Assembly: GCF_000142905.1 (NCBI RefSeq)
Contig: NW_013657622.1
Coordinates: 1-64,000 of the forward strand
Reading direction: 5' to 3'
Length of the DNA: 64,000 nucleotides
Source: Thecamonas trahens ATCC 50062
Lineage: Eukaryota > Apusozoa > Apusomonadida > Apusomonadidae
The notes under the pieces were generated by a model that ran no database searches, had not been told where the DNA came from, and worked only from the letters and a program-made list of their open reading frames with translations. The first letter of the stretch is position 1, and every line of letters begins with the position of its first letter. A program made the translations under genes and the position numbers. Shown here piece after piece: positions 10,087 through 21,400 of this stretch.

Positions 10087-11133
10087 ATGGCCTCAACTCG
10101 TCAGGTCAAGTCATGTGGCTATCTGCTGTTTCGCGTGCCAGACGACTCCAATGAGCTTGAGTTACTGCTCATGGTTCACAAACATCGGTTCGATCTGCCC
10201 AAGGGACATGTTGAGGACGGCGAGTCCGAGTCGGAGACCGCGGCCCGCGAGGTAATGGAGGAGACCGCCATCGACATTGCCCTATGCCGGACTCTGGACT
10301 TTTGCGCAAGATCGTCGTACACTACGGCCTACAGGCGCTTTGGTGGTGAGACCGTCCGCAAGACCCTCGTGCTCTTTGCTGCTATCGTTCCCGCCGCCGC
10401 CGCCGACGCCATCGTGCTCGACGAGCACGCCGACTATGCATGGGTGCCGTTCAGTGATCTCGCTGCCGGCACCTTGATCACCACCACACATGGCTCAGAG
10501 AGGACAATGTCTCTCAACAAATCGATCCAGGCGGCCGTGGCCGAGGTCGATCCGGTGCTGCGGGCGGACGGCGAGCTGGCGCCGCTGATGCCAGACAGGC
10601 CGCCACAGACCGCCAAGCCCAAAGCACGCGGCCGCGGGCGCAACCGCAATCGCAAGAAGAACAACGCCGGTACCGAGGCAGACTCCACTGTTCGTGGACG
10701 CGGGCGTGGGCGTGGGCGCGGCCGCGGGCGCAATCGTGGAAAGGCCAAGGCTGCGCCGGAAGCGCCGTCTGCGCTGGACCCGAGCCTGCGGTCGCTCGTG
10801 GTGAGCGTCCGCTCGGCTGACGACTGCTACGACGTGTACATTGGACGCGCCAACCCGCGGATCCGTGGTGGCGACGCGCCCAAGTGGGGCAACCCGTTCA
10901 AGATCGGCGGCCCGGACTCGCTCACCCGCGACGACGTCGTCCGCATGCACCGCGAGTGGCTCTTGGGTCGCATTGCCGACGAGCCCGGCTTTCTCGACGA
11001 GCTCCGGTCAGAGCTGGGTGGCAAGGTCCTTGCGTGCTGGTGTGCACCCAAGGCCTGCCACGGTGACTTTCTAGCAACAGTCGCCAATGCTGACGACGCC
11101 GCTCTCACGGCGCTGCTCAGTCCCGGGCCATGA
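10087..11133 (+). CDS. Nudix hydrolase fused to a DUF4326 domain
   Basis: 348 aa, intact, single exon. Residues 1-150 form a Nudix fold close to diadenosine tetraphosphatases (NUDT2 type): KSCGYLLFR at the start, then the Nudix box beginning LPKGHVEDGE and ending REVMEETAID (residues about 38-63), fitting Gx5Ex7REUxEExGU. Residues about 180-220 are an Arg-Gly/Arg-Asn-rich linker (GRGRGRGRGRGRNRG), typical of RNA-binding tails. Residues about 236-340 match DUF4326, a small domain known from bacteria and phages: DVYIGR, then WGNPFKIGG, then ACWCAPKACHGDFL. Inference: hydrolysis of a nucleoside diphosphate-linked compound or capped nucleotide, with an RNA-binding linker and a second, uncharacterised nucleotide-related domain. 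Its last 17 bases overlap the 3' end of the convergent acyltransferase gene. Confidence 0.85.
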   Translation: MASTRQVKSCGYLLFRVPDDSNELELLLMVHKHRFDLPKGHVEDGESESETAAREVMEETAIDIALCRTLDFCARSSYTTAYRRFGGETVRKTLVLFAAIVPAAAADAIVLDEHADYAWVPFSDLAAGTLITTTHGSERTMSLNKSIQAAVAEVDPVLRADGELAPLMPDRPPQTAKPKARGRGRNRNRKKNNAGTEADSTVRGRGRGRGRGRGRNRGKAKAAPEAPSALDPSLRSLVVSVRSADDCYDVYIGRANPRIRGGDAPKWGNPFKIGGPDSLTRDDVVRMHREWLLGRIADEPGFLDELRSELGGKVLACWCAPKACHGDFLATVANADDAALTALLSPGP

Positions 11134-12043
11134 GTCCGCGCCGCAACTTGAGCGCGTCGCGGTCGGTCCATCCAGACGGCACAGCCCCGTTCAGCTTGCC
11201 AACAGCATGCTGCGCTCGCTGTGCAAAGGCCTCGGGGCTCTCACCGTTGTCTCGCACCAGCGTACTTCCGACAGTCACTGTCCAGCTCGTCATCGGCGCA
11301 AAAAAGAGCCAGCACAGCTCGCGAACTAGGTTTGATCCGAGCATGCCCGGCACCAGCGGGAGGCCGACGACGGCTGCCGAGAGGGCGACCGGGACAACTG
11401 GAACACCCACCGAGAACACAAACCGATTGAACCGCAGCAGACACCGTCCATTGGTATCCCATCCCTCAGGGAAGAACAGCATCGGTGCGCCATTTGTATC
11501 AACCGCCGCCGCGTGGACCTGCGCCCGTGTCGACGCGCCGGCGGACTTATCGATCGGGACAGCACCGATGATCCCACCAAAGACATTCAGAACACGAGCG
11601 TAGAAGCCAGCATCTAGGACGACTCTTACACGCGTAACCGCCAGGAGTGGGAAGACGTCAAAGGCCGAGACGTGCGATGCTGCAAGAACAGCACCTTCCT
11701 CTCCTGCCTTGCGCAGACGAGCCACATCATGATCAGCCACCACAACACGGATACCAAAGAGCCAAGCCAAAGTACGAACAATAGACGGCGTAAAGAATGA
11801 CGGGGGAAGACAGATCAGCATGGGAACGAGGCCGATGACCAGCACAATCCATCGCACGGTAGCCAAGACGAGTCCAAACGGCGTCCACATGGCAAGCACA
11901 GCCCATTGACCTGCTCTCTTGGCGGAGACATGTCCGTAGAAGAACAGCTCGGGAAGCGCAAGCTCGCCACGACCAGCACATCCTTCGCCCGCCTGGACAT
12001 CGCTATCATCGTCTTGCTTTCCTTTGTCCCTTCTCTTGCTCAT
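11117..12043 (-). CDS. 1-acylglycerol-3-phosphate/lysophospholipid acyltransferase family
   Basis: 308 aa from the ATG at 12043 (MSKRRDKGKQ). The frame continues upstream but reads through a TATA-like stretch, so I treat that part as leader. Two hydrophobic segments lie near residues 44-85. The PlsC-type acyltransferase blocks follow: block I HVSAFD (H124xxxxD129), block II with GFYARVLNVFGGIIG and VPIDKS, block III FFPEGWDTNG (191-194 FPEG), and block IV with VPVVPVAL. The family transfers an acyl chain from acyl-CoA to lysophosphatidate or another lysophospholipid at the ER. The chain or headgroup preference cannot be inferred. The stop lies inside the last codons of the Nudix gene on the other strand. 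Confidence 0.85.
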   Translation of the reverse strand: MSKRRDKGKQDDDSDVQAGEGCAGRGELALPELFFYGHVSAKRAGQWAVLAMWTPFGLVLATVRWIVLVIGLVPMLICLPPSFFTPSIVRTLAWLFGIRVVVADHDVARLRKAGEEGAVLAASHVSAFDVFPLLAVTRVRVVLDAGFYARVLNVFGGIIGAVPIDKSAGASTRAQVHAAAVDTNGAPMLFFPEGWDTNGRCLLRFNRFVFSVGVPVVPVALSAAVVGLPLVPGMLGSNLVRELCWLFFAPMTSWTVTVGSTLVRDNGESPEAFAQRAQHAVGKLNGAVPSGWTDRDALKLRRGLMARD

Positions 12044-12150
12044 GCTCGCCTCGTCTCCTCCTCCTGCGCCAGCCGCTTCTCGCGCAAGTCGCGTGTGTCT
12101 GTCACCACGCGAAACGATGCCACTGACTTGGCTCGGGCTCTGACTGGGCT

Positions 12151-12160
12151 GATATATTTT
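12151..12160 (-). promoter_or_regulatory. TATA-like element upstream of the acyltransferase gene
   Basis: AAAAATATATC on the minus strand, about 108 bp upstream of the proposed ATG at 12043, in otherwise GC-rich DNA. Position and sequence suit a TATA box. No transcript evidence is available. Confidence 0.35.
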
Positions 12161-12413
12161 TGTGGGCGGGGAAGCATGGGCTCCGCGCCAAGTAAGATCG
12201 ATCCATATGTTTTCGCGGTTGTACAATGCAGATGTGTGTATGGTCTTGCTCATGGGCTGCAGAAGGTGGCTATCAAAGTTTGTATGGCGTGCGTGGAGAC
12301 TCGCCAACCATGTTCACCGACGCCATTCGCCGATCGCTGATCACGAGCAATCACGCGCGATCTGAGGGCTATTTACCTGACATGTGCCCACCGCCGCGCT
12401 GCTGGCGGACAGC
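12161..12413. other. Short spacer between two minus-strand genes
   Basis: Spacer holding the upstream part of the acyltransferase promoter and the 3' end of the 887-residue protein gene. Nothing else is recognised. Confidence 0.4.
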
Positions 12414-14692
12414 TCACTCGTCCTCGCTCATGACGTCCTCGACGGCGTCGCGCAGCTTGGCGACGCGAGCGGCAAGATCCTTGGCGTGTGCATCGTACGC
12501 CTGACGGGACCGGGCGAGGGCAGCCACGCGGTCCTTGACGGTGTCGACCGCGGCCTGGATAGCGCCCTGTGAGACCTCGACGACGCTGCCGCTGATGTCA
12601 GGCGTGCTCGCGTCGCCTGCGTCCCACGACGCAAACGAGTCGGCTTCCGAGCCGTGGTCCCACTGTGCAAAGCGGTCTTGTTGAGCATGGGCGCGGGCAC
12701 GGGCGCGAGCCTCGCCCACGCTCCGCAGCCGGGCCACGACCGCACGATGGACAGCGTCGCGCTGGTGCTTGTTGAGCGGGACGAGGGTCCCGGGCTCTGG
12801 CCGCCCGGCGTCACCCGCAAGCCGGCGCATGATCCGCCCGCGCGGATGCGAGAGCTTCGGGTAGGCGGCGTGGATGGCGGCCGAGGTCTGGTAGAAGACG
12901 GCATCACGGCGTCCTCGTGTACCGACCTGGCGCCGCTTCCCGCCCCGACGGTCGAGGCCAGTGAGCGCCACCAGCGCCCGATGGCCGCGACCAATGTTCT
13001 CGCCCGGTGCAACCTCGGGCGGACGCTGGCTCTCGGCCTCGAGAATGTGCGACCGGAACTTACCCGGGTCCAACAGCTGGGTCAGCGTCCGCGTGATCTG
13101 CGGCATGAGGTCGTCGCGGCGGGTGAGCGAGGCGGCAACGTGCTTGCGGAAGTAGGCCTCGACAACGGTCTTGATGCAGAGTAGGATGACGGGGACGTGA
13201 AAGGCCACGTAGTGGTCGGTCTCCCTCAGTGGGATTTCCAGCTCCACCATGTGTGTGACGACGCCAACAAGCGCCCATCCGAGCGCCTCAGTATCGCGTG
13301 TCTCGGCAACGTGGACACCGTGGACGTAGGTGATGGCCTCGCGGATAACTGCGCTCACAAACTGCGAGATAAGCGCCTCCTCGGCAGTCCGGCACTCGCT
13401 GGCGCTCACACCAAGCGATGAGGCAAAGGCATGAAGCGGAAACATGTCAAGGAAAACCTTCTGCATCTCCTCCAGCTCACGCCCGTCGATGGCCAGCGGC
13501 CGCCGCCGCTCTCCGCGCGCCCGCAGCTCGGCCTCGTCGTCAAGCACCGTCGACCGCATCCGTCCCAATAGGCTTCCGCCGATAGTTTTGTCGCCGGCAT
13601 GGTTCTCGGCCTCTTTCGCCATGAGCTTGGAGATCTCGAGCATGCCGCGCCGGACGAGGGTGGCCCGGTCGACGTACGCGCTCCGGGCCGCCGCCGCCAC
13701 CTCTGGTGCCAGGTCTCCTTCCGGGTGGGACTGACCGTCACCGTCGTCGTCGCCGTCGTCATCATCATTACGGCCACCGGCCCTAGCCTCGCCCTCGCCC
13801 TCGCCGTCAAACAGCAGCCGGTCGAGCGCAGCTTCTTTGAGGGCCTCGTCGACAGCCTTGCCGGCACCAAAGTACGAAAAGTGGTTGTGATGGAGCGCAA
13901 GGTGGGCTTTGGGCTTGGCGACCGGGCCTGGATCGACCATGACGTAGTCGTTCGACCAGCCCATGGAGGCGTAGTACTCGCGGATGGCCGAGTCCGGAAT
14001 TGGGAAGGCATCCATACAGGCAGCAATGTTGGATGCCGATGGCGTGACGCCGAGCGACTCGAGGTAAGAGGTAGCGTACAGCTTGCGGACCCGATTACGG
14101 AATATCTTTGCGCGACGCATGGCCTCGCGCTTGGCCCGCGACACCCGTCTGGTGTGGACCCGTCCGCCGTCGAGCTCGTCGGGCGGCGCGACGTAGCGAT
14201 CAGACGGCTTGAGCGGGAATGAGGCAGTGAACGGCTGGACCACCTCTGCGCGCAGCAGCATCCGCTCAACCTCGCGGCCATGCATGAGGACCTCGCCCTG
14301 GCCCGATCGCACATTACCAGCCCTGATGACGCCGTGTAAGCGATGGCCTGCGCTTCCTCTCCGTCGTGCCACAACGGTAGCCCTCCGACCCGAGTCCCAC
14401 TTGCGGAACCTACCGGAGCTCTTCTTCAGCGGACCCAGCCCAGCACCAGGCCGCCGCTTTCGACCCTTTGCCCGACCTCTACGACCCGATCCCCTCCACC
14501 AACCACGTCCCCTCCTTGCATCATCGCCCATGGCTCTTGCCGCCCGGACGGTCTCCTCCCTCCCACCATAAGCCAAGAGCAGACGATCACGAGAACGAGC
14601 AGAACGAAGACCACGACCATGACCATGACTACCATTGCCGGTCTCGGAAGAGGTGATGCGACCATGGCCATGACCACCACCATTACCACCGG

Positions 14693-14725
<33 letters not shown>

Positions 14726-15077
14726 TGTCATCATCGCCATCATCATGGCCACCATGACCACCACCACCACCATCACCACCACCGATGGCAGCAGCAAAAA
14801 TGACAGCAGAAGTGGACATGGTATCGGCACGGAGAGAATCAACAGAAACTGCTGATCGAAGACGATCATGACGACTATGACCCCGACCCCGACCCCGACC
14901 ATGACCATGCCCATGCCCATGGCCATGACCATGGCCATGACCTGGCTGCGACTCGCTTGCTCTCAAACTGCCACTCCTACCAACTCCGAGCTGGGGTGCA
15001 TGGCCAGCATGTCGTGTCTCGTACCACTCACGGTAGAGGCTGAGCAGTTGGTTCGCTGCGCCACTCGTGCTGCTCAT
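12414..15077 (-). CDS. Unknown protein, 887 aa, with GH-repeat and acidic low-complexity N-terminus
   Basis: Single intact frame with ATG at 15077. I do not recognise the family. Residues 1-200 are disordered. They include a Gly-His repeat that grades into Gly-Arg (about 46-68), a GGDGGGGGHGG segment, and a run of aspartates encoded by a CAT microsatellite near 14690-14730. Residues about 280-420 are mixed and well-formed, with a helical, basic segment (RAKREAMRRAKIFRNRVRK) and a His-rich LHHNHFSYFG. After a second Asp/Gly insert (near 13750-13800) comes a long alpha-helical region, about 480-690, with hydrophobic helices such as HVPVILLCIKTVVEAYF that are amphipathic rather than clearly transmembrane. 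The C-terminal 60 residues form a short coiled coil. The conserved-looking core suggests a real structured protein. Confidence 0.75.
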
Positions 15078-15302
15078 TGCCGCAGAGTCACGTCTTTGCC
15101 CGTCGTCCGTGTTGGCTGGTGGGCGGGCGGTTGGCGGGTGGCAGGCGGGTGGACGGGCGGGCGGGCGGCGGACGGGCGACGGGCGGTTGTGGGCGCGCTG
15201 GCTGATTAGCAGCGGGAATCGACTCGTCAGGATCTAGGCCATGGGCTATTGGATGGGCTGATTTCGGCGGACGGGCGGCGGGACGTTTCTGCGGTTTACT
15301 GC

Positions 15303-16766
15303 TCACAACAACGCACCCGAGTCCCGGACAACGTCCACCACGCCTCTCACCTCGAGCGCAGAGGCCGGCATGTACCGCTGGACAATGGCGGAGACTGGGA
15401 CGATGCGGTAGCCGTTCGAGCCGTAGACCGCGACCTTGGAGTCGCCGGTAGCATCGGCGTCGGCCGCGCCCGGGTAGACGCGGGCAACCTCGGCCGACGA
15501 CGGCGCAAAGTACATCGAGACGACGTAGAAGGTACCAAAGTCGCGGGTGTCGAACTGGGCGTAGATGCGTCCAAAGGCGTGCCCGCTGCTGTCGTGAAAG
15601 TAGATGTCGTGCTGATAGTCGCTCGAACGGAACCGGAGCAGCGGCCGCCCGCGGAGCGCAAACTGCAGATGGTCGGCCAGCGGCCCGTACCGCCATCCAG
15701 CTGCGTTAGCCGCCGCAATGCCATCCTTGACCTCGCGCGGGACGCCAACGTTCTCCTTGGCACCGGCGACGAGGACGCCTACGTTTCCGGCCGGCACACT
15801 GCGAAGGCCCGGCGCCTGCGGCGCAGCAGTAGCGGTGGTGACCCGCAAGACGCGCTGCATGAGCGCGGTCATCCGCTCGTCCTCGAGCCGGTCATTCTCC
15901 GCCTCGCGCTTACGCGCCGCCTCCAGCGCCGCCGCCTCGGTCTCAGCTGCCGCTGCCTCGCGCGCCGCCGCCGCCTCGGCCTCGGCTTGCAGCTTGGCCA
16001 GTCGCTCGGCCTCGGCCGCCGCTGCCGCTGCTGCCGCCACCTCGGCCGCCCGCCGCTCCTCCTCGATCTTGCGTTGGCGCACGAGCTCGATCTGCCGCAG
16101 CCGCTGCTGCTCCATCGTCTCCTGCAGCCGCTTGGCGAGGAGCGCGTCGTCGGCGTCGAGCCCTCTGTTTGCAAGCTTCTTGCGCTGCTCCTCCTTGGCC
16201 TTCCGCTCAGCCTCTTCCTTGGCCCGCCTGCGGGCCTCGGCAGCCTCGATCTCGGCGCGCTTGCGCTGCTGGCGCTTTGCGAGTGAGGCTTGCTGCTTGA
16301 GGACCTCCTGCGACGCAGCCTCGCCGTGCGACCGCATCCGCGACCGTGCTGTCTTGATCCGCTTGTTTCCAGACTGAGTCTCGTCGTACGTCTCCACAAT
16401 GTCCATGGCCCCGCGCGACGCCGCGAGTGCCGCCACCGCGAGCGCCGCCGCGTCGGCCTGCGCCTTGGCCGTTGGTGTCAGAGCCGCAGAGCTCGGCTCT
16501 TCAACGTGCTTGGGGAGCACGCTCGGTGTCCCTGCACCCGACTCGCGGCTCTGGCTCCGCTTGCGCTTTTTGGATGACTTGTCCGGCACAACGCGCGGGG
16601 CTGCTGTCGCCGCCACAGCATCAGCTTGCCGGCGGACAGCCTGCCGCGCCCGCGCCACTGCCTGCTGCTGCTCCAGCTGCTTCCGCGCCAGTGCGGCATC
16701 GCGTTCAGCCTGCTGCTGCCGCAGCCTGATCTGCTCTTCCTGTGCCCGCGCTTGCGCCTGTGCTCT

Positions 16767-16809
<43 letters not shown>

Positions 16810-17814
16810 ACCTGCTCCCGCGCACGCTGTGCGTCAACGGCAGGTGTGGGTGCCACATCCATGGGTGCGACGCCCGACGGCAGCGACGACGGCGGTGGAG
16901 CTGTGTGGATGGCCTGGCGGCGGGCCTGCTCCTGTGCGGCAGTCATGGCATGGATTCGGGCGGACGATTCAGCAATTGAACGCGCGCGCGCGGCTTCCAT
17001 CGCCCGCGCTCGCTCTGCGAGCTTAGCCTCGGCAGCTGCACGTGCTGCAATCTGCTCTTGCTTCTCCAGCTCGACGAGTGCGTGGCGCGCCCGCGCGGGT
17101 GTGCGAGGCAGCGCTGCACGTCAGCGAGCGAGACTTGCTTGGGCTCGAGGACGAGCTCACCGCTCCGAAGCATGTTGAGCAGCGACGGGACGCCTCTGTT
17201 GAGAGGTTTTTTGACGCCCGGAATGTTGCCCTGGACGTCAAAGATCTCCCAGATCGAATACGGGTCACGCTCCCAGCTGGTCGACTCGTCTTCGACATAC
17301 TTGCCCACCATCGGATCGTACATGGCGATCTTGAGCTCGCACCACCCGGCACGATCCGAGGCGTGAATAGCGACGATGCGACCGTACGAGAGCTCGCCGT
17401 CCATCTCAATGCAAAGTACTCGCGCTTCTTCCACTGGCGCATCCGAGCCAGATGATACAGGTCGGCGAGGATGACCGAATCGACCGAGTAATGCGAGTTG
17501 ATGTGGGTGACGGTGAACCGATAACCAAAGAACTTTGACGTGACGTCGTTGACCACGAGGACGGCGACCCAGTCTTGGTCGTTTGACCGCTGCACGCTCT
17601 CCACCACGCAGTAGTACTTGACGCCGATCGCGTTCAGTGGGCTCTTGCTGATGTGCTCGTAGTTGGGCACCGCCATCCGCTCTTCCAAGTTGCTCTTCCG
17701 CACGTGATCCTGCATATAGTGGCCCTCGTACAGATACACCACATTGTCACCGGCCTGGAACTTGCGCGTCAGCTCTGGGCTCTGTAAAATCAGCGCCTTT
17801 GGCTTGCGCGACAT
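15303..17814 (-). CDS. BAH-domain protein with long coiled coil, two frame breaks
   Basis: About 837 aa if the three frames are joined. The N-terminal part (ATG at 17814) reads as a bromo-adjacent homology domain: FQAGDNVVYLYEG, then KYYCVVESVQR, then ILADLYHLARMRQWKKREYF. It continues in the next frame as MDGELSYGRIVAIHA through SIWEIFDVQGNIPG. BAH domains bind nucleosomes or histone tails. The frame shifts near 17412-17420 and again near 17085-17100, each cured by one extra base. A central alanine/glutamine/arginine-rich coiled coil follows, including an AQAQAQ repeat (near 16765-16815) and KKRKRS-type nuclear signals. The C-terminal 170 residues are globular again (FRSSDYQHDIYFHDSSG, then VYGSNGYRIVPVSAIVQRY) and could be a second BAH-like fold. 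Inference: a chromatin protein. Confidence 0.7.
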
Positions 17815-17864
17815 GGCTACTGCTAGCTCTGCTCTTTGCTCAGACCAGTAGACTTGTCTGCCGG

Positions 17865-18060
17865 CAAGTTGTCAGCCGATGCCTCGTTGTCAGCCACCAC
17901 CAGGTTGTCGGCCGATGTCTCGTTGTCTGCCGGCAAGTTGTCAGCCGATGCCTCGTTGTCAGCCACCACCAGGTTGTCAGCCGATGCCTCGTTGTCAGTC
18001 ACCACCAAGTTGTCAGCCGATGCCTCGTTGTCAGCCACAGCCAAGTTGTTCGCCACGACC
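17865..18060. repeat. 36 bp minisatellite, about five copies
   Basis: The unit is TTGTCAGCCGATGCCTCG followed by TTGTCAGCCACCACCAGG, with variants. Because 36 is a multiple of three, both strands stay open and encode 12-residue repeats (NLVVADNEASAD on the minus strand). The minus frame spans 17823-18143, starts only at a GTG and ends nine bases before the BAH-gene ATG. I therefore treat it as a repeat and not as a gene. It sits in the 640 bp spacer downstream of the flippase gene and upstream of the BAH gene. Confidence 0.75.
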
Positions 18061-18455
18061 AAGCTGTTCACGACCAGCACGTTGTCAGCCACGACCAACC
18101 AAGTTGTCCGCAACCGGTCCTTCGTGTCGGCAGACTCGGTCACTCACACCTTCGGCTCCACAACCAGCCAGCCAACCGCAACCACAACCACAACCACAAC
18201 CACAGTCACAGCCACGCCCTCTACCTCTACCTCTACCGTGTCCCTTTTTTCCGGAACAACAAGGCAACGACCAAACTGGCCTCCAGTATACTCGGGCCGC
18301 CCACCGGTGGCGAAAAGTGTTGCACCCGGACCCCGCCCAACCCCGCCGACCGAGTCGCACGCGCACTTGGCCACACGGCCACCTCGGCTCACTGACACAC
18401 AAACAACAAGGTCGAACGGAAACAAATTGTTTAACTACGTCGCGCCCTATGCCGA
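18061..18455. other. Spacer downstream of the P4-ATPase gene
   Basis: Contains a short CCACAACCACAACCACAACC repeat near 18176-18205 and CTACCTCTACCTCTACC near 18220-18235. No gene is recognised. Confidence 0.5.
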
Positions 18456-21400
18456 CTACTCGATGGGCGCAACCTTGTTACCGCGCCGCTTGCGTGCGGT
18501 GCTTGCTTGCGGCTTCTCTGACGATCGAGGACGTGTCTGCCCGCCGGTCGACGAGACCGACCGCCTGCGGCTGTTGCTGCTGCCGGTGCTGCCGTGGTTA
18601 GGCGGCGGGCGGGCACTGCGTGGCGAGCCGGCACGGAAGATGCGGCCACCGGCAGCAGCGCGGGAGCCGCCGCCGCCGGTGTTGGTCGACGAGAGCCGAC
18701 GCGACCGCCCATCGTCCGAGCCCGAGACCGCCGACCGCGACGACTCGAGCGAGGCCATATTGGCTGTCGACGTCGACTTGGACTTGCCGTCGCCCCCGCT
18801 CCGTCCGCCGGAGAGCGAAGCATTGGCGCCGCGCCCGGCCTTGGCCTTGGGCGACTTGCCGCCAGCATTGCCACTGCGAGCGCTAACTACCGGCCGGCCG
18901 CCCTGATTGAGGAGTAAGCCTTTGCGGGTCGACGACTTGCGCGCCATGTTGCGCCAGTGCGCAACGTGGCGGACAGGCATGAGTGCCATGGCAAACGACT
19001 GTCCGGTATCCTGCGAAAAGGCAAAGCCCTTGGAGAACGAAGCCGAGCCGGAGGCGAGCGTATTGTTGGGGTCGGCCGCCACCGCGAGCGCCGACTTGTT
19101 CTTCTCCTCCATCCGGTCGAGGAGCTTCTTGTGCGCCTTGATCTTGGACTTTTGCATCTCCTGGATGATGTGCACCCGCCGCGGCGCGAGCTGCCGGGAG
19201 AGGAATGCGTACGTCAGGTCCGGCACAAGCGCCGTGACCGGGACAACCAGGCAGGTGAGCCAGAACCGCGGGTCCGCAAAGAGCTCAAAGGCAACCCAGT
19301 ACATTTCCGGGAAGAGCGACGGGACAAGCGAGCCAAAGATGAGGAGGACGAACCAGTTGGCGAGCGAGACAACGACTGCCGCAAGGTTGTACCACGTCCA
19401 GTTACGGATCTCCAGTGCGAGCTTACCGGTCACCACAAGGACAACACAAGTAAAGACGACCGAGCCGAGAAGAAACACGCCGCTGTGCTGCCCGTCCGCC
19501 GCCGCCGTCGTGCCCGAGTATACGCCGCGGACGCCGAAAAAGATGACTGCTGAGTGGAAGATGGCGTTGGCGATCCAGAGGACAAAGAGCTTGACGTTGA
19601 ACTCCTTCTTGTTCTGCCCGTCAAAGTAGAGCTCGGGGAACTCGAGTGACGACTCGTGGCTGACGTCCTGGTCGATCGAGGCGAGGATGATGATAGGGAG
19701 GCCAGCAAAGAGCACGTTGAAGAGCGGAATGTAGTTGGAGTGGTACAGCGTCTGGCCCGAGAACGCCGACGAGAGGGCAAACCAAAACTGCGGCATGACA
19801 AATGTCATGTTCTTGTAGAACGAGTAGAGAATGAGCTTGGAAATGCGCTGGTAGTTCCACCGCCCGTGGATGAGCAGCAGCCGCTTGAGGTACTTGAACT
19901 GCGCGATCGCGTAGTCGGATGCCATCACGGCCTGCATGCCTTCGTTGCCCGAGATCCCGATCCCGATGTGCGCAGCCTGGATCATTGACACGTCGTTAGC
20001 GCCGTCGCCGATGGCAAGCGTCACCACCGGCTCGGAGTCCTTGACCAGACCCACCACAAGCGCCTTTTGCAACGGCGAGACGCGGCAGCAAATGACCGAC
20101 TTGCACAGGTTGCCGAGCTGGAGGAACCGCGGCGCGTTGCTCGCGGCCAACGCATGCTCGAGCGTGGCGCCGTCGATGACCAGCCCGACATCACCCTCGT
20201 AGTCCGAGTACTTGGCGATAGCGTCGTCGAGCGCCGAGGCCACGGCATCTTCCGTGTCGGCGTCGAGAATGACGAGCGACATGCCTTCGTAGAGGAGCGC
20301 GCATGAGTACCCGATGTTGATTGCTGTCTCCTGCTTGTCACCCGTGAGTACCCAGACTTTGATTCCGCCGTGGAGCAGGTTCTGGATGGTGTCGGCCACG
20401 CCGTCCTGAAGCTTGTCCTCGATGGCCGTCGCACCGAGGAGCACGAGCTCGCACTCGATCTTGGACTGCACCTCCTCAACCTTTTCCTTGCGGTTGATGA
20501 TGGTGGCCGAGGCCTTGACAAATTCGGCGGCCCACGGCGTGTACTCGGACTCGGGAATGTCGCGGACGGCGAGGACGAGCGTGCGGAGCCCATCGCGCGC
20601 AAATTCTTCGAGGTGCTGCGATGTGACGTCCATGAGCTCTTTCTGGCCACCGGCGAGCCGCTCGTATATGACCGAGTCGGCGCCCTTGCAGTAGAGCTTG
20701 ATGTTGCCGTCGGGCGTCCGGACAATGACCGACATGCGCTTGCGCGTCGAGTTGAACTCGAGGACGTGGAGGAGCGTGTAGACTGCCGGCTTGCCAAAAA
20801 CCTCGATGACTACCTCGGACGCCGACCGCGACGCAAACTTGTAGCCGAGCCCGCGCGCGGCCTCGACAAGCGCACCCTCGTCCGGCGACGACGCCATGTA
20901 CTTGGTCGTGTCCGCCACCGACGGGCCGGTGCCGTCCGACGATGATGTCCGCCCGGGCGTGACCGCCTCAGAGCCCGAGGCCTCGTCGCCGTCGCTCGGC
21001 TGCGCCGTCTCGGGAATGACGGTGTGGCAGAGGGCAAGCATGCGGAGGAACTCATCCAGGACTGGTGCCGTCGGATGTCCGTTGCGGAGGTTCTCATGGA
21101 TGGTCGGGTCGTCAAAGTAGAAGAGCCCGTCCTCGGAGAACTTTTCTGTGTCCGGCGGCGGCATGAGCGTCCGGCCCTCGCGCATGGCCGCTCCGATGGC
21201 CGCCTCGGTCACGGCGTGCCCGTACGACACGCCGCCAGCCGAGCACTTGAGAAACTCCATGGTGTTGCACGTGAGCGTTCCCGTCTTGTCCGAGAACACG
21301 TAGTGTACTTGTCCGAGCTCCTCATTGAGGTTCGACGTCCGCGCCTTCATCGGTGTGTCAGTCACCGGGTAATACATCTCAACATCCCACTCCATGAGCT

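Noticed and set aside
17836-18906. 356-codon plus-strand frame
   Set aside because: The first part is the 36 bp minisatellite and the rest is antisense to the P4-ATPase tail.
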